The translations under genes were made by a program, and so were the position numbers. Positions 25,634-38,848 of a DNA stretch of 64,000 nucleotides are shown here, piece after piece (the first letter of the stretch is position 1; each line of letters starts with the position of its first letter). This DNA comes from Alteromonas sp. V450 (GTDB taxonomy: Bacteria; Pseudomonadota; Gammaproteobacteria; Enterobacterales; Alteromonadaceae). The notes beneath the pieces were generated by a model. That model was not told the origin of the DNA. It searched no databases and saw only the letters and a program-made list of their open reading frames with translations. The DNA lies in NCBI RefSeq assembly GCF_001885075.1, contig NZ_MODU01000004.1:2914001-2978000 (forward strand), written 5' to 3'.

Positions 25634-26818
25634 TTAGTCTAGGATCTTAGATACAACACCAGCACCTACTGTACGACCACCTTCACGGATTGCGAAACGA
25701 AGACCTTCTTCCATCGCGATCGGAGCAATTAGCTCAACTTTGAATTTAAGGTTGTCACCAGGCATTACCATTTCTACGCCTTCTGGAAGCTCTACAGCAC
25801 CAGTTACGTCAGTTGTACGGAAGTAGAACTGTGGACGGTAGCCTTTGAAGAATGGAGTATGACGGCCACCTTCATCTTTAGATAGTACGTATACTTCTGC
25901 TTCGAAGTTAACGTGTGGCGTGATTGAACCAGGCTTAGCTAGTACTTGACCACGCTCAACTTCGTCACGCTTAGTACCACGTAGAAGAACACCAACGTTC
26001 TCACCCGCGCGGCCTTCGTCAAGAAGCTTACGGAACATCTCAACACCAGTACAAGTAGTCTTAGTAGTTTCTTTGATACCTACGATTTCTACTTCTTCAC
26101 CAACTTTAACGATACCTTGCTCAACACGACCCGTTACAACAGTACCACGGCCTGAGATTGAGAATACGTCTTCGATTGGAAGAATGAACGGCTTGTCGAT
26201 TGCACGCTCTGGCTCTGGGATGTATGAATCAAGCGCTTCACCAAGCTCGATGATTTTCTTTTCCCACTCTGCGTCGCCTTCAAGCGCTTTAAGAGCTGAA
26301 CCTTGGATAACTGGTAGGTCATCACCTGGGAATTCGTATTCGTTAAGAAGTTCACGAACTTCCATTTCTACTAGCTCTAGAAGCTCTTCATCGTCAACCA
26401 TGTCACACTTGTTCATGAATACGATAATGTAAGGAATACCAACCTGACGACCAAGTAGGATGTGCTCACGAGTCTGTGGCATAGGACCGTCAGTCGCAGC
26501 AACTACTAGGATACCACCGTCCATCTGAGCAGCACCAGTGATCATGTTTTTAACGTAATCAGCGTGTCCTGGGCAGTCTACGTGTGCGTAGTGACGAGTA
26601 GGAGTATCGTATTCTACGTGTGAAGTAGAGATGGTGATACCACGTGCTTTTTCTTCAGGCGCGTTATCGATTTGATCGAAAGCCTGAGCGTTACCACCGT
26701 AAGTCTTTGAAAGAACTGTAGTGATAGCTGCAGTTAGCGTAGTTTTACCGTGGTCAACGTGGCCGATTGTACCCACGTTTACGTGGGGTTTCGTACGTTC
26801 AAACTTTTCTTTTGCCAT
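25634..26818 (-). CDS. tuf: Elongation factor Tu
   Basis: Translation GTPase that delivers aminoacyl-tRNA to the ribosome. It has the normal 394 residues, with P-loop GHVDHGKT at 19-26, switch [10 protein letters not shown], and NKCD for guanine recognition, followed by domains II and III. It is the last gene of the str operon, 63 bases after fusA, and ends at a bidirectional terminator. Codon use is strongly optimised, as expected for a very highly expressed gene. Many gammaproteobacteria have a second tuf next to tRNA-Trp/secE; that position is occupied by an unrelated gene here. Confidence 0.98.
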   Translation of the reverse strand: MAKEKFERTKPHVNVGTIGHVDHGKTTLTAAITTVLSKTYGGNAQAFDQIDNAPEEKARGITISTSHVEYDTPTRHYAHVDCPGHADYVKNMITGAAQMDGGILVVAATDGPMPQTREHILLGRQVGIPYIIVFMNKCDMVDDEELLELVEMEVRELLNEYEFPGDDLPVIQGSALKALEGDAEWEKKIIELGEALDSYIPEPERAIDKPFILPIEDVFSISGRGTVVTGRVEQGIVKVGEEVEIVGIKETTKTTCTGVEMFRKLLDEGRAGENVGVLLRGTKRDEVERGQVLAKPGSITPHVNFEAEVYVLSKDEGGRHTPFFKGYRPQFYFRTTDVTGAVELPEGVEMVMPGDNLKFKVELIAPIAMEEGLRFAIREGGRTVGAGVVSKILD

Positions 26819-26881
26819 TTTTCTCGTTTCCTAAGTTAAAAGTCCGACCCACCAATAGACCGGACCGAACCTTCATTTAGA

Positions 26882-28984
26882 TTAAATTCTAGATTCAATA
26901 ATAGCCTGCGCCACATTGTTCGGCGCCTCAGAATAATTGAAGAACTCCATTGAGTATGAAGCACGACCTTGTGTTTGTGAACGCAAATCAGTTGCGTAGC
27001 CAAACATTTCTGAAAGCGGCACTTTTGCACGTATTATTTTAACACCTGCTACGCCATCTTCCATACCTTCGATCATGCCGCGGCGACGATTAATGTCACC
27101 AACAACATCACCCATCCAGTCTTCTGGAGTAGTCACTTCAACTTTCATTGTGGGTTCAAGTAACACCGGATTTGCTTCTGCGGCGCCTTTTTTGAAACCC
27201 ATAGAGCCGGCGATCTTAAACGCCATTTCAGAAGAGTCAACATCATGGTATGAACCGTCAAACAGCGTAACCTTTACATCAAGTACCGGATACCCTGCAA
27301 GAACACCACTTCGCATCTGCTCCTGAATTCCTTTATCGACCGCTGGAATGAACTCTTTTGGTACAACACCACCGACGATTTCGTTCACAAATTCGTAGCC
27401 TGATCCTTCTTCTTGAGGCTCAATGCGTAGCCATACATGACCAAATTGGCCACGGCCGCCTGACTGACGAACGAACTTCCCTTCAACTTCAACAGATTTA
27501 CGAAGGGTTTCACGATAAGCAACCTGAGGGTTACCTACGTTACATTCAACTTTAAATTCGCGCTTCATGCGGTCGACAATAATATCAAGGTGAAGTTCAC
27601 CCATACCTGAGATTATCGTCTGACCTGTCTCGTCGTCAGTCTTCACTTTAAACGACGGATCTTCAGCTGCAAGCTTGCTTAGGGCAATGCCCATCTTCTC
27701 TTGGTCAGCTTGCGACTTAGGCTCAACCGCAATAGAAATTACCGGCTCTGGGAACTCCATACGCTCTAGCGTAATAACATGATTAGGATCACAAAGCGTA
27801 TCACCGGTTGTTACATCTTTAAGGCCAATGGCCGCAGCGATGTCACCTGCACGTACTTCTTTAATTTCTTCACGGTCTTTCGCGTGCATCTGCACGATAC
27901 GACCAAAGCGCTCACGCTTGCCCTTAACAGGGTTGTAAACCGTATCACCCGTGTTTACAACACCAGAGTAACAGCGGAAGAAGGTTAGCGTACCCACAAA
28001 TGGGTCGGTCGCTATTTTAAATGCTAGCGCTGAAAACGGCTCATCGTCGCTTGAATGACGCTCTGCTTCTCTCTCGTCTTTGTCGTCAAGTACACCTGTG
28101 ATGGCTTTAACTTCTGTTGGAGACGGAAGATAATGAATAACCGCGTCTAGTACTGCCTGAACACCTTTGTTTTTGAAGGCACTGCCACAGGTGGCAAGAA
28201 CAATTTCGTTGTTCAGCGTACGCTGACGAAGGCCTGAACGAATTTCTTCCTCAGAAAGCTCTTCGCCTTCTAAGTATTTATTCATTAGCTCATCAGATGC
28301 TTCTGCAGCCGCTTCGATCATTTCTGTGCGGTACTGCTCAGCGGTATCTTTATATTCAGCCGGAATGTCTTCATAGGTAAATGTCATACCCATGTCTTCT
28401 TCATTCCAGTTGATGGCTTTCATCTTCACAAGGTCGATGACGCCATGGAAATTCTCTTCAGCGCCCATGTTGATTTGAATCGGAACACAGTTTGCGCCTA
28501 AACGCTTGCGGATTTGACCCACAACACGTTCAAAATCAGCGCCAGCCCGGTCCATTTTATTAACGAACACTAGGCGTGGCACTTGATATTTGTCAGCCTG
28601 TCGCCAGACTGTTTCTGATTGAGGTTCTACCCCAGAAGACCCACAGAAAACAACTACCGCACCGTCTAGTACACGCAATGAACGCTCTACTTCGATAGTA
28701 AAGTCAACGTGTCCAGGGGTGTCGATGATGTTGATCCTGTGTTGATCGAACTGTTGCTCCATACCAGACCAGAAACAAGTCGTTGCAGCAGACGTGATAG
28801 TAATACCACGCTCCTGCTCTTGCTCCATCCAGTCCATGGTAGCAGCACCATCGTGCACTTCACCGATTTTGTGAGACAGTCCTGTATAAAACAGAACACG
28901 CTCTGTGGTCGTGGTTTTACCCGCGTCCACGTGAGCCACAATACCAATATTGCGATAACGCTCAATCGAGGTCTTACGAGGCAT
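26882..28984 (-). CDS. fusA: Elongation factor G
   Basis: Ribosome translocase, 700 residues. The GTPase domain has P-loop AHVDAGKTT (17-25), DTPGHVDF and NKMD, followed by domains II to V, including the domain IV region GGRGQFGHV. It is very close to E. coli EF-G throughout. It is the third gene of the rpsL-rpsG-fusA-tuf operon, 27 bases after rpsG, and is the main housekeeping copy on context. Confidence 0.98.
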   Translation of the reverse strand: MPRKTSIERYRNIGIVAHVDAGKTTTTERVLFYTGLSHKIGEVHDGAATMDWMEQEQERGITITSAATTCFWSGMEQQFDQHRINIIDTPGHVDFTIEVERSLRVLDGAVVVFCGSSGVEPQSETVWRQADKYQVPRLVFVNKMDRAGADFERVVGQIRKRLGANCVPIQINMGAEENFHGVIDLVKMKAINWNEEDMGMTFTYEDIPAEYKDTAEQYRTEMIEAAAEASDELMNKYLEGEELSEEEIRSGLRQRTLNNEIVLATCGSAFKNKGVQAVLDAVIHYLPSPTEVKAITGVLDDKDEREAERHSSDDEPFSALAFKIATDPFVGTLTFFRCYSGVVNTGDTVYNPVKGKRERFGRIVQMHAKDREEIKEVRAGDIAAAIGLKDVTTGDTLCDPNHVITLERMEFPEPVISIAVEPKSQADQEKMGIALSKLAAEDPSFKVKTDDETGQTIISGMGELHLDIIVDRMKREFKVECNVGNPQVAYRETLRKSVEVEGKFVRQSGGRGQFGHVWLRIEPQEEGSGYEFVNEIVGGVVPKEFIPAVDKGIQEQMRSGVLAGYPVLDVKVTLFDGSYHDVDSSEMAFKIAGSMGFKKGAAEANPVLLEPTMKVEVTTPEDWMGDVVGDINRRRGMIEGMEDGVAGVKIIRAKVPLSEMFGYATDLRSQTQGRASYSMEFFNYSEAPNNVAQAIIESRI

Positions 28985-29011
28985 AAATCTCTCTCAGTTA
29001 AATAACGTTGA

Positions 29012-29482
29012 TTACCAACGGTAGTGAGCAAACGCTTTGTTTGCTTCGGCCATACGGTGAACGTCTTCACGTTTCTTAACCGCTGAACCTTTATTATCTG
29101 CTGCGTCTAGCATTTCAGCCGCTAGGCGTTGTGCCATAGACTTTTCGCCACGTTTACGTGCAGCTTCAACCATCCAACGCATACCTAGCGCGTTACGACG
29201 AACTGGACGTACTTCAACTGGAACCTGATAAGTTGAACCACCAACACGACGAGACTTAACCTCTACTGTTGGGCGGATGTTATCAAGCGCTTCCTCGAAG
29301 ATATCTAGGTGTGCTTTGCCGGTTTTTTCAGCAACAATATCAAGCGCACCGTAAACGATTTTTTCAGCGACTGACTTTTTGCCGTCGAGCATTACGACAT
29401 TCATGAATTTCGCAAGCAGTTGTGAACCAAATTTTGGCTCTGGTAGGATTTTACGTTGACCTACGACTCTTCTTCTTGGCAT
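29012..29482 (-). CDS. rpsG: 30S ribosomal protein S7
   Basis: Assembly-initiating protein of the 30S head, 156 residues, starting [14 protein letters not shown] and ending [14 protein letters not shown]. In E. coli S7 is the translational regulator of this operon; the same could hold here. It lies between rpsL (75 bases upstream) and fusA. Confidence 0.98.
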   Translation of the reverse strand: MPRRRVVGQRKILPEPKFGSQLLAKFMNVVMLDGKKSVAEKIVYGALDIVAEKTGKAHLDIFEEALDNIRPTVEVKSRRVGGSTYQVPVEVRPVRRNALGMRWMVEAARKRGEKSMAQRLAAEMLDAADNKGSAVKKREDVHRMAEANKAFAHYRW

Positions 29483-29557
29483 TTTCTATTCTCCGTATGA
29501 ATTCAGGGAAAACCCAAAACTCTTAAACTTCAGTTTGGCCTTACTAACGGAGAACCG

Positions 29558-29932
29558 TTATGACTTAGGCTTCTTCGCGCCGTACTTAGAACGGGCTTGT
29601 TTACGATCGTTTACACCTGCGCAGTCAAGCGTACCGCGAACTGTGTGATAACGAACACCTGGTAGATCTTTAACACGACCACCACGGATAAGTACTACAC
29701 TGTGCTCTTGTAGGTTGTGACCTTCACCACCGATGTATGAAGAAACTTCAAAACCGTTAGTTAGACGTACACGACATACTTTACGTAGTGCAGAGTTTGG
29801 TTTCTTAGGCGTAGTAGTATATACACGAGTACATACACCACGTCTTTGTGGACAAGCTTGTAGAGCAGCTACGTTGCTTTTTTCAACGGGCTTTCTACGC
29901 GGCTTGCGCACTAACTGGTTAACTGTTGCCAT
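29558..29932 (-). CDS. rpsL: 30S ribosomal protein S12
   Basis: Decoding-centre protein, 124 residues, nearly identical to E. coli S12. The streptomycin-sensitivity lysines are wild type (TTPKKPNS and GGRVKDLPG). It is the first gene of the str operon; its leader (29933-30059) holds two strong hairpins. Confidence 0.98.
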   Translation of the reverse strand: MATVNQLVRKPRRKPVEKSNVAALQACPQRRGVCTRVYTTTPKKPNSALRKVCRVRLTNGFEVSSYIGGEGHNLQEHSVVLIRGGRVKDLPGVRYHTVRGTLDCAGVNDRKQARSKYGAKKPKS

Positions 29933-29961
29933 TAACTAGCTCCTGATTAAAAACTACGAAA

Positions 29962-30012
29962 ACCCAATCACTGTGATTGGGTCCATATTAATGCGATTAA
30001 TTGCTTAATCGC
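29962..30012 (-). promoter_or_regulatory. Two hairpins in the rpsL leader
   Basis: In the 128 bases between the rpoC-side terminator and rpsL there are two perfect inverted repeats: GCGATTAA / TTAATCGC (29993-30012, 4-base loop) and ACCCAATCAC / GTGATTGGGT (29962-29982). On the minus strand the latter is followed by TTTT, 30 bases before the rpsL ATG, so it could act as an attenuator or a control element for str operon expression. The remaining gap to 30240 holds a terminator and a palindrome, listed separately. Confidence 0.5.
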
Positions 30013-30059
30013 GCTTTTTGTGAACATTGTGCTCGTCAACATTCACTGAGCGCTGATAC

Positions 30060-30115
30060 AAAAAACCGCGACCGTTTGTCGAGCCACTTGTTGGCTATCC
30101 AAAATCGGGTCGCGG
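30060..30115 (-). terminator. Terminator of the rpoBC transcript
   Basis: On the minus strand CCGCGACC pairs with GGTCGCGG, enclosing an inner AGCCA / TGGCT hairpin, and is followed by six T residues. It separates rpoC from the rpsL operon. Confidence 0.9.
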
Positions 30116-30206
30116 AATATTAAAGATCATCGCTCTGACTGTCAAGGTGTACAAAGGTTAAGCAGTTAATTTATCTGCAATCTGTACAACATGACTGCCA
30201 AATTGT

Positions 30207-30230
30207 TAGGAGTACGTTAACGTACTCCTA
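30207..30230 (-). repeat. Perfect 24-base palindrome just after rpoC
   Basis: TAGGAGTACGTT is followed directly by its exact reverse complement, starting 10 bases after the rpoC stop. It lacks a T-run. It could protect the 3' end of the rpoBC transcript or be a protein-binding site. Confidence 0.6.
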
Positions 30231-30240
30231 TGATCTTGCC

Positions 30241-33200
30241 TTATTCGGCAGTATCTTCGTCTGCACCAGCATTAAGCGCTTCGGTTAGTGCCTGTTCTGC
30301 TTCAGCAGCAGAAACTGACATTTCTTCGATTTGCTCTTTGCGACGTTGCGCACGGCGTTCGTGGTAAGCGAAACCTGTACCCGCTGGAATTAGTCGACCA
30401 ACGATTACGTTTTCTTTCAGACCGCGTAGGTCATCTTCTTTACCTTGAACCGCAGCTTCAGTTAGAACACGTGTTGTTTCTTGGAACGATGCCGCTGAGA
30501 TAAATGACTCAGTAGACAGTGACGCTTTAGTGATACCAAGCAGCTGTGTTTCGTACTGCGCTGGGATCTTGCCGTGTTTTTCAATTTCACGGTTAGCCAC
30601 TTTAACGTTCGATACTTCAACCTGTTCGCCTTCAAGGAACTGCGTATCGCCTGGATTAGTGATAATGCACTTACGTAGCATCTGACGGATAACTACTTCA
30701 ATGTGCTTATCGTTAATCTTAACACCCTGTAGACGGTAAACTTCCTGAACTTCGTTCACGATGTAGTTTGCTACAGCTGAGATACCACGTAGACGTAGGA
30801 TATCGTGTGGAGACTCTGGACCATCAGCGATAACTTCGCCTTTTTCCACTTTCTCACCTTCGAACACGTTAAGCTGACGCCACTTAGGAATCATCTCTTC
30901 GTACGCGTCACCCTCAGCAGGTGTAATTACAAGACGCTTCTTACCTTTGGTCTCTTTACCGAAGCCGATAGTACCTGAGATTTCTGCAAGGATAGCAGGC
31001 TCTTTAGGCTTACGTGCTTCAAATAGGTCCGCAACGCGCGGTAGACCACCGGTGATATCACGAGTCTTCGAGCTTTCCTGAGGTATACGTGCTAGCACGT
31101 CACCTTCGTTAGCCACTTTGCCTTCTTTCGCTTCGATGGTGGTGAAGCTTGGAAGACGAATTTCTTGAAGACCGAACTCGTCGCTTTCAAGAATTAGCTT
31201 AGGCTCTTTAGAGTTTACTTTCGCAAGGTCTTTAACAACGATACGGGTTAGACCAGTAAGCTCGTCTTGCTGCATTTCGGTATTAGAGTCATCAATGTCT
31301 GCGAAGCTAATCTTAGCTGCACGTTCAGTGATGATTGGGTGACTATGCGGATCCCAGTTAGCAACAACGTCGCCAGCTGCAATAGTTGCACCGTCATCCA
31401 CGCTAAGTACAGCACCGTAAGGTACTTTATAGCGCTCTTTCTCACGGCCTTGCTCGTCGATAACAGTAAGTTCTGTTGAACGAGAAACAATAACCACTTT
31501 GCCGTCAGAGTTACGTACGAATTTCGCATTGTGTAGCTTAAGGCTACCCGCCGTCTTAACTTGTACGCTATTCTCAGCAGATGCTCTTGATGCCGCACCA
31601 CCGATGTGGAACGTACGCATGGTAAGCTGTGTACCTGGCTCACCGATTGACTGTGCTGCAATAACACCAACCGATTCACCGCTACCCACCATGTGACCAC
31701 GTGCAAGGTCACGACCGTAACACTTAGCACAAACACCGAAGTCGTTGTCACAAGTGATTACCGAGCGAACCATAATTTGGTCAACTGAGTTAGCTTCAAG
31801 CATGTCTACTAACGCTTCGTCTAGAAGAACGTTACGCTCTACTAGTACTTCGTTAGTACCTGGCTTAAGTACATCTTCTGCTACCACACGACCTAGTACA
31901 CGCTCGCGTAGTGGCTCAACAACGTCACCACCTTCGATTAGTGGTGTCATTTGAACACCTTCGAATGTGCCACAGTCGTCGTTAGTGATTACCAAGTCTT
32001 GTGCAACGTCTACTAGACGACGCGTTAGGTAACCCGAGTTAGCTGTCTTAAGTGCGGTATCAGCAAGACCTTTACGAGCACCGTGAGTTGAGATGAAGTA
32101 CTGTAGTACGTTCAGACCTTCACGGAAGTTCGCCGTAATTGGGGTTTCGATGATTGAGCCATCTGGCTTAGCCATCAGACCACGCATACCAGCTAGCTGA
32201 CGAATCTGAGCGGCACTACCACGAGCACCCGAGTCGGCCATCATGTAAACAGAGTTAAATGATGATTGCTCTTCTTCTTCGCCATCGCGGTTAATTACGA
32301 TGTCAGTCTTAAGGTTATCCATCATGGCCTTAGCAACTTTTTCGTTGGCATTTGACCAGATATCGATAACTTTGTTGTAACGCTCACCCGCGGTAACAAG
32401 ACCGTTTTGGAACTGTTCCTGAATTTCAATAACTTCTGCTTCCGCTGCATCAATGATGTCTTTCTTAGCAGCAGGGATAACCATATCGTCGATACCAACA
32501 GACGCACCCGCGATCATCGCGTAGTGGAAACCGGTATACATGATTTGGTCAGCAGCAATTACTGTGTCTTTCAGACCTAGCGTACGGTAACAAGCATTCA
32601 ATAGTTTTGAGATTTGCTTCTTGCCCATCGCTTGGTTGATGATTTCAAACGGCAGACCCTTTGGAAGGATCAATGAGAAAATCGCACGACCAACAGTCGT
32701 GTCAGTTAGCGTTACTTTCTCAGTTTTGTTGCCATCTTCATCGATGTCATATTCAGTAATACGTACTTTAACGCGAGAGTGAAGCTCAGCATTACCTGTG
32801 CGGTATGCTTTTTCCGCTTCATTCGGGCTGGTAAATACCATGCCTTCGCCTAAGCCGTTTACTTTGTCACGCGTTAGGTAGTAAAGACCCAATACAACGT
32901 CCTGTGAAGGTACGATGATTGGCTCACCATTCGCAGGTGACAGAATGTTGTTCGTTGACATCATAAGTGCACGTGCTTCTAGCTGTGCTTCGATTGTCAA
33001 CGGAACGTGTACCGCCATTTGGTCACCATCGAAGTCGGCGTTGTACGCCGCACACACTAGCGGGTGAAGCTGAATCGCTTTACCTTCAATTAGTGTTGGT
33101 TCGAATGCTTGGATACCCAAACGGTGAAGTGTAGGTGCACGGTTAAGTAGTACCGGGTGTTCGCGGATAACGTCGTCTAGTACGTCCCAAACCTCTGGTG

Positions 33201-34413
33201 CTTCGCGCTCTACAAGCTTCTTAGCAGCTTTAATTGTTGTCGCAAGACCACGACCTTCAAGCTTACCGTAGATAAACGGCTTAAATAGCTCAAGTGCCAT
33301 CTTCTTAGGAAGACCACACTGGTGAAGACGTAGCGTAGGACCAACGGTAATTACAGAACGGCCTGAGTAGTCAACACGCTTACCAAGAAGGTTTTGACGG
33401 AAACGGCCTTGCTTACCTTTGATCATGTCTGCAAGCGACTTAAGTGGACGCTTGTTAGAACCGGTAATCGCACGACCACGACGTCCATTATCTAGAAGCG
33501 CATCAACAGACTCTTGAAGCATACGCTTTTCGTTGCGCACGATGATGTCTGGAGCAGCTAGGTCTAGAAGACGCTTAAGACGGTTGTTACGGTTAATAAC
33601 ACGACGGTATAGGTCGTTAAGGTCAGACGTTGCAAAACGGCCGCCGTCTAGGGGTACTAGAGGACGTAAATCTGGTGGAAGTACCGGAAGAACCGTCATG
33701 ATCATCCACTCTGGCTTGTTACCAGACTGTTGGAATGACTCAAGCAACTTAAGACGCTTAGTAATTTTCTTGCGCTTAGTTTCAGAGTTAATTGAAGGCA
33801 GCTCTTCACGCATAGCCGCAACGTCTGCGTCTACGTCTAGTGCTGTAAGAAGATCGAATACTGCCTCAGCACCCATCTTCGCTTCAAACTCATCACCGTG
33901 CTCTTCAAGTGCATCCAAGTACTCTTCTTCGTTTAGAAGCTGGCTGCGCTCAAGCGTAGTCATACCTGGCTCTGTAACCACGTATGATTCAAAGTAAAGT
34001 ACACGTTCAATATCACGAAGTGTCATATCAAGCATTAAGCCGATACGAGACGGAAGTGATTTAAGGAACCAAATGTGCGCAACAGGGCTAGCTAGTTCGA
34101 TGTGACCCATACGCTCACGACGAACTTTAGTCAGTGTAACTTCAACGCCACACTTCTCACAGATAACACCACGGTGCTTAAGGCGCTTATACTTACCGCA
34201 AAGACACTCGTAGTCTTTAACCGGACCAAAGATACGCGCACAGAACAGACCGTCACGCTCAGGCTTGAACGTACGGTAGTTAATTGTTTCAGGCTTTTTA
34301 ACTTCACCAAATGACCATGAACGGATCATGTCAGGTGAAGACAGACCGATTCGAATATTATCGAATTCTTCAGTCTTGTTTTGTTGCTTTAGAAACTTTA
34401 ATAAGTCTTTCAC
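30241..34413 (-). CDS. rpoC: RNA polymerase beta' subunit
   Basis: Catalytic subunit of RNA polymerase, 1390 residues. It shows the N-terminal zinc ribbon ([20 protein letters not shown]), the active-site loop [12 protein letters not shown] that holds the catalytic magnesium, the trigger-loop region [19 protein letters not shown] and the second zinc site ([13 protein letters not shown]). Length and order match E. coli, with a slightly shorter acidic tail (ADEDTAE). It follows rpoB by 81 bases; that spacer contains a GCCCGG / CCGGGC hairpin (34444-34463). Confidence 0.98.
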   Translation of the reverse strand: MKDLLKFLKQQNKTEEFDNIRIGLSSPDMIRSWSFGEVKKPETINYRTFKPERDGLFCARIFGPVKDYECLCGKYKRLKHRGVICEKCGVEVTLTKVRRERMGHIELASPVAHIWFLKSLPSRIGLMLDMTLRDIERVLYFESYVVTEPGMTTLERSQLLNEEEYLDALEEHGDEFEAKMGAEAVFDLLTALDVDADVAAMREELPSINSETKRKKITKRLKLLESFQQSGNKPEWMIMTVLPVLPPDLRPLVPLDGGRFATSDLNDLYRRVINRNNRLKRLLDLAAPDIIVRNEKRMLQESVDALLDNGRRGRAITGSNKRPLKSLADMIKGKQGRFRQNLLGKRVDYSGRSVITVGPTLRLHQCGLPKKMALELFKPFIYGKLEGRGLATTIKAAKKLVEREAPEVWDVLDDVIREHPVLLNRAPTLHRLGIQAFEPTLIEGKAIQLHPLVCAAYNADFDGDQMAVHVPLTIEAQLEARALMMSTNNILSPANGEPIIVPSQDVVLGLYYLTRDKVNGLGEGMVFTSPNEAEKAYRTGNAELHSRVKVRITEYDIDEDGNKTEKVTLTDTTVGRAIFSLILPKGLPFEIINQAMGKKQISKLLNACYRTLGLKDTVIAADQIMYTGFHYAMIAGASVGIDDMVIPAAKKDIIDAAEAEVIEIQEQFQNGLVTAGERYNKVIDIWSNANEKVAKAMMDNLKTDIVINRDGEEEEQSSFNSVYMMADSGARGSAAQIRQLAGMRGLMAKPDGSIIETPITANFREGLNVLQYFISTHGARKGLADTALKTANSGYLTRRLVDVAQDLVITNDDCGTFEGVQMTPLIEGGDVVEPLRERVLGRVVAEDVLKPGTNEVLVERNVLLDEALVDMLEANSVDQIMVRSVITCDNDFGVCAKCYGRDLARGHMVGSGESVGVIAAQSIGEPGTQLTMRTFHIGGAASRASAENSVQVKTAGSLKLHNAKFVRNSDGKVVIVSRSTELTVIDEQGREKERYKVPYGAVLSVDDGATIAAGDVVANWDPHSHPIITERAAKISFADIDDSNTEMQQDELTGLTRIVVKDLAKVNSKEPKLILESDEFGLQEIRLPSFTTIEAKEGKVANEGDVLARIPQESSKTRDITGGLPRVADLFEARKPKEPAILAEISGTIGFGKETKGKKRLVITPAEGDAYEEMIPKWRQLNVFEGEKVEKGEVIADGPESPHDILRLRGISAVANYIVNEVQEVYRLQGVKINDKHIEVVIRQMLRKCIITNPGDTQFLEGEQVEVSNVKVANREIEKHGKIPAQYETQLLGITKASLSTESFISAASFQETTRVLTEAAVQGKEDDLRGLKENVIVGRLIPAGTGFAYHERRAQRRKEQIEEMSVSAAEAEQALTEALNAGADEDTAE

Positions 34414-34494
34414 ATTACTCTCCCAGCGGAGTCAGTCTCTAGAGCCCGGCGCAAGCACCGGGCCATCTCATAACATTACGCGGCGATTGCCGTA

Positions 34495-37400
34495 TTACTT
34501 TTCTTCAAGCTCGATGTTGATACCCAACGAGCGAATTTCTTTAAGTAGTACGTTGAATGACTCTGGCATGCCAGGCTCCATTCTGTGGTCGCCATCGACG
34601 ATGTTCTTGTACATCTTGGTACGGCCGTTAACGTCATCTGACTTAACAGTAAGCATTTCCTGAAGGGTATATGCTGCACCGTATGCTTCAAGTGCCCACA
34701 CTTCCATCTCACCGAAGCGCTGACCACCGAACTGTGCTTTACCACCAAGAGGCTGCTGTGTAACAAGGCTGTAAGAACCCGTAGAACGCGCGTGCATTTT
34801 GTCGTCTACTAAGTGGTTCAGTTTCAGCATGTACATGTAACCAACCGTAACTGGACGCTCAAATTCGCGACCGGTACGACCGTCAAACAAAGCAATCTGA
34901 CCGCTTTCTGGAATATCCGCAAGCTTCAGCATTTCTTTGATTTCAGATTCACGAGCACCGTCGAATACAGGTGTTGCTACTGGAACACCCTTACGAAGGT
35001 TTTCCGCTAGACGACGAACTTCGTGGTCTGTGAAGCTATCGATGTCAACTTCTTGGTGATTCTCACCAAGCTCGTACACCTTCTTCAAGAAGTCACGTAA
35101 TTCAGCCAGCTCGCGCTGCTCTTTAATCATGCGATCAATCTTCACACCAAGACCGTGTGCAGCCATACCCAAGTGGGTTTCTAGGATCTGACCGATGTTC
35201 ATACGAGACGGTACACCTAGTGGGTTAAGAACGATATCTACCGGCGTACCGTTAGCATCGTATGGCATGTCTTCTACAGGCTGGATAGTCGAGATAACAC
35301 CTTTGTTACCGTGACGACCGGCCATCTTATCACCCGGTTGGATATGACGCTTAACCGCAAGGTAAACCTTAACAATCTTAAGTACGCCAGGTGCTAGGTC
35401 ATCGCCTTGTGTAATCTTGCGACGCTTCGCCTCAAACTTCTTATCGAAGTCTAATTTGATTTCAGCGTGCTGGTCAGCAATTTGATCTAGCTCTAGCTGC
35501 GCGTCTTCGCTGTTAAGTGCGATTTCAAACCACTTTTCACGCGGCAGGCTGTCAAGCTTAGCTTGGTCGACACCAGCACGGATTAGCGCAGTTTGTGCAC
35601 GAGCAAAAATACCGTCTGCAAGAATTTCGAACTCGTCAGTAAGGTCTTTCTTAACCTGACGTAGCTGCATGTCTTCAATTTCAAGCGCGCGCTTGTCTTT
35701 CTCTACTCCATCACGAGTAAATACTTGAACGTCGATTACGGTACCGTGAACAGAATTAGGTACACGTAGAGACGTATCTTTCACGTCAGACGCTTTTTCA
35801 CCGAAGATTGCACGCAGTAGTTTCTCTTCTGGCGTAAGCTGCGTTTCACCTTTAGGCGTTACTTTACCTACAAGGATGTCGCCACCTTTCACTTCCGCAC
35901 CAATGTAAACAACACCTGATTCATCAAGCTTGCTTAGTGCAGATTCACCCACGTTCGGGATATCAGAAGAAATTTCTTCTGGCCCAAGCTTAGTATCACG
36001 GGCGATACAGCTAAGCTCTTGAATGTGGATAGTCGTAAAGCGGTCTTCCTGCGCTACACGCTCAGAAATAAGGATTGAATCCTCAAAGTTGTAACCATTC
36101 CACGGCATGAACGCGATACGCATGTTCTGACCAAGTGCAAGGTCACCTAGGTCTGTTGAAGGACCATCAGCTAGCACGTCGCCTGCAACAATCGGGTCGC
36201 CAACACTACAAGTAGGCTTCTGATTGATACATGTGTTTTGGTTAGAACGTGTGTACTTAGTCAGGTTGTAGATATCGATACCTGCTTCACCTGGAAGCAT
36301 TTCATCTTCGTCTACCTTAATAACGATACGGCTGGCATCTACGTAATCAACCACACCACCACGCTTAGCAACTACAGTAACACCTGAGTCAACCGCGATA
36401 GTTCTTTCCATACCGGTACCAACTAGCGGCTTATCAGCGCGTAGTGTAGGTACTGCCTGACGTTGCATGTTCGCACCCATTAGTGCACGGTTCGCATCAT
36501 CGTGCTCTAGGAATGGGATAATGCTTGCAGCAATTGAAACGATTTGCTGAGGCGAAACGTCCATGTATTTGATGTCTTCTTTAGGCATCAAAGTTGTTTC
36601 ACCGCGGTGACGACATGGAATTAGGTCGTCAACCAATTCGCCAGCTTCAGTTAACGCGATGTTAGCCTGAGCGATTGCGAATTGACCTTCTTCAATTGCA
36701 GATAAGTAATCGATTTCGTCTGTCACCACGCCGTCAACAATGCGACGGAACGGTGTTTCTAGGAAACCGAAGTCATTGGTGCGCGCAAAGCTTGCCAATG
36801 AGTTAATTAGACCGATGTTCGGGCCTTCCGGCGTTTCGATTGGACATAGACGACCGTAGTGAGTCGGGTGTACGTCTCGAACTTCGAAGCCTGCACGTTC
36901 ACGTGTAAGACCACCCGGGCCTAATGCAGAAATACGACGCTTATGCGTTACTTCTGATAGCGGGTTGTTTTGGTCCATGAACTGAGAAAGCTGAGATGAA
37001 CCGAAGAACTCTTTAACCGCAGCCGAAATAGGCTTAGCGTTAATAAGATCCTGTGGCATCACGTTGTCTAGATCACCTAGGCTTAGGCGCTCTTTAACTG
37101 CACGCTCAACACGTACAAGGCCAACGCGGAATTGGTTCTCTGCCATTTCACCTACAGAACGGATACGACGGTTACCTAGGTGATCGATGTCATCTACTTC
37201 ATCTTTACCGTCACGAATCATTATTAGCTGCTTCATTACAGAAATAATGTCTTCTTTGTCTAGTGTACCAGCACCAATTAGTTCCTCACGGCCAAGACGG
37301 CGGTTGAACTTCATGCGGCCAACAGAAGACAGGTCGTAACGTTCATCAGAGAAGAACAAGTTATCGAACAAGGTTTCAGCTGCATCTTTTGTTGGTGGCT

Positions 37401-38523
37401 CACCAGGACGCATCATACGGTAAATTTCAACTAGTGCTTCAAGGCGGTTAGTTGATGAATCGATACGTAGCGTATCTGAAATGTATGAACCGTGGTCAAG
37501 TTCGTTGATGTAAAGCGTTTCGAACTCTTTGATACCCGCTTGGCTAAGTGCCGCAAGGTTTTCAAGGGTTAGTTCGTCGTTCGCACTTACAATCACTTCG
37601 CCTGTGTCTTCGTTTACGTAAGTAGCTGCGTAAACACGGCCAATTAGGTAATCTGCGGGAACTTCAAGCTCTGTAAGACCGGCTTTTTCTAGTGCACGCG
37701 TGTGGCGCGCAGAAATACGACGTCCCGTTTCAACAACAACGTTGCCTTCACCGTCAATGATGTCAAAAGCAGCCGTCTCACCACGTAGGCGATCTGGAAC
37801 CACTTCCATCATTAATTTGTCTTTGTCGATACGTACGCTTACTTTATCGAAGAATGTATCTAGGATTTCTTCTGATGACATTTCAAGTGCGCGTAAGATA
37901 ATCGTTGCAGGCAACTTACGACGACGGTCAATACGTACGAATAGGTTATCTTTAGGGTCAAACTCGAAGTCTAACCACGAACCACGGTAAGGAATTACAC
38001 GTGCGTTATAAAGCACTTTACCTGACGAGTGAGTTTTACCTTTGTCGTGATCAAAGAATACACCAGGTGAACGGTGTAGCTGTGACACGATAACACGCTC
38101 TGTACCATTGATAACGAACGTACCGTTCTCAGTCATCAATGGGATCTCGCCCATGTACACTTCTTGTTCTTTAATATCTTTTACGGTACCTGGCGCAGCG
38201 TCTTTATCGAACAACACTAACCGAAGTTTTACTCTTAACGGAGCAGAGAAAGTTACGCCGCGAATTTGACATTCTTTAACGTCGAAAACGGGCTCTCCCA
38301 GGCGGTAGCTTACATATTGAAGCTCTGAACTACCTGAGTAGCTTTTAATTGGAAAAACGGAACGAAATGCTGCTTCCAAACCGTATTGAGCTTCCGGATC
38401 GGTCTCAATAAACTTTTTGAAAGAATCAAGCTGAATTGAAAGAAGGTATGGAATTTCCAATACCTGTGGGCGTTTGCCAAAATCCTTACGGATACGTTTC
38501 TTTTCGCTATAAGAGTAAACCAT
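34495..38523 (-). CDS. rpoB: RNA polymerase beta subunit
   Basis: Second-largest subunit of RNA polymerase, 1342 residues, as in E. coli. The rifampicin-binding cluster reads as the sensitive type: [20 protein letters not shown] followed by [11 protein letters not shown]. The C-terminal region [20 protein letters not shown] forms the clamp anchor with beta'. It is transcribed from the rplK/rplJ promoters through an attenuator-like hairpin in the 325-base rplL-rpoB gap. That gap (38524-38848) otherwise shows no gene. Confidence 0.98.
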   Translation of the reverse strand: MVYSYSEKKRIRKDFGKRPQVLEIPYLLSIQLDSFKKFIETDPEAQYGLEAAFRSVFPIKSYSGSSELQYVSYRLGEPVFDVKECQIRGVTFSAPLRVKLRLVLFDKDAAPGTVKDIKEQEVYMGEIPLMTENGTFVINGTERVIVSQLHRSPGVFFDHDKGKTHSSGKVLYNARVIPYRGSWLDFEFDPKDNLFVRIDRRRKLPATIILRALEMSSEEILDTFFDKVSVRIDKDKLMMEVVPDRLRGETAAFDIIDGEGNVVVETGRRISARHTRALEKAGLTELEVPADYLIGRVYAATYVNEDTGEVIVSANDELTLENLAALSQAGIKEFETLYINELDHGSYISDTLRIDSSTNRLEALVEIYRMMRPGEPPTKDAAETLFDNLFFSDERYDLSSVGRMKFNRRLGREELIGAGTLDKEDIISVMKQLIMIRDGKDEVDDIDHLGNRRIRSVGEMAENQFRVGLVRVERAVKERLSLGDLDNVMPQDLINAKPISAAVKEFFGSSQLSQFMDQNNPLSEVTHKRRISALGPGGLTRERAGFEVRDVHPTHYGRLCPIETPEGPNIGLINSLASFARTNDFGFLETPFRRIVDGVVTDEIDYLSAIEEGQFAIAQANIALTEAGELVDDLIPCRHRGETTLMPKEDIKYMDVSPQQIVSIAASIIPFLEHDDANRALMGANMQRQAVPTLRADKPLVGTGMERTIAVDSGVTVVAKRGGVVDYVDASRIVIKVDEDEMLPGEAGIDIYNLTKYTRSNQNTCINQKPTCSVGDPIVAGDVLADGPSTDLGDLALGQNMRIAFMPWNGYNFEDSILISERVAQEDRFTTIHIQELSCIARDTKLGPEEISSDIPNVGESALSKLDESGVVYIGAEVKGGDILVGKVTPKGETQLTPEEKLLRAIFGEKASDVKDTSLRVPNSVHGTVIDVQVFTRDGVEKDKRALEIEDMQLRQVKKDLTDEFEILADGIFARAQTALIRAGVDQAKLDSLPREKWFEIALNSEDAQLELDQIADQHAEIKLDFDKKFEAKRRKITQGDDLAPGVLKIVKVYLAVKRHIQPGDKMAGRHGNKGVISTIQPVEDMPYDANGTPVDIVLNPLGVPSRMNIGQILETHLGMAAHGLGVKIDRMIKEQRELAELRDFLKKVYELGENHQEVDIDSFTDHEVRRLAENLRKGVPVATPVFDGARESEIKEMLKLADIPESGQIALFDGRTGREFERPVTVGYMYMLKLNHLVDDKMHARSTGSYSLVTQQPLGGKAQFGGQRFGEMEVWALEAYGAAYTLQEMLTVKSDDVNGRTKMYKNIVDGDHRMEPGMPESFNVLLKEIRSLGINIELEEK

Positions 38524-38782
38524 GGGTTCCTCAGCCTGCTGATTTATGACCCAACCTGCTGCAAAATGCTTTAAAACGCGTGCTATGGGCTAAAAGCTAC
38601 GTTTCAAATGGCGCACTAAGCAACAAACTTCCACAACCCTTTTTCGGGCAGATACACCAGCATACAACAAAATTTAACCAATTATTAGTTAACTTGTTGG
38701 ATTTTTATGCTTTTTATGGGTATTTCCGAATGGCGCTTTGCGTAATGTAGTCAAGGGTTAGTTTCTACACACTATACAGCGC

Positions 38783-38816
38783 AAAAAGGCTGGTGGTTCA
38801 AAAAACCACCAGCCTT
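38783..38816 (-). terminator. Attenuator-like hairpin between rplL and rpoB
   Basis: On the minus strand AAGGCTGGTGGTT pairs perfectly with AACCACCAGCCTT (5-base loop), followed by a T-run (TTTTTG). It lies 32 bases after rplL. In E. coli the same gap holds a partial terminator and an RNase III site that lower rpoBC expression relative to the ribosomal genes; this is the likely equivalent. Confidence 0.85.
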
Positions 38817-38848
38817 GCCGTCTCAGGCAATAATTTGGCTATGCCAAA

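Noticed and set aside
25172..25637. Two overlapping plus-strand frames between the TraB/GumN gene and tuf
   Set aside because: They run through two terminators and a repeat-like element, start without ribosome sites and resemble no protein.
26073..26432. Open frame of 119 codons on the plus strand inside tuf
   Set aside because: It is the antisense shadow of a highly conserved, codon-biased gene; its Ser-rich translation has no family resemblance.
31248..31751. Open frame of 167 codons within rpoC, same strand, other frame
   Set aside because: Fully contained in rpoC, low-complexity Val/Leu-rich translation, no start signal.
33533..33997. Open frame of 154 codons on the plus strand inside rpoC
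   Set aside because: Antisense shadow; Arg/Ser-rich translation without domain features, no ribosome site.
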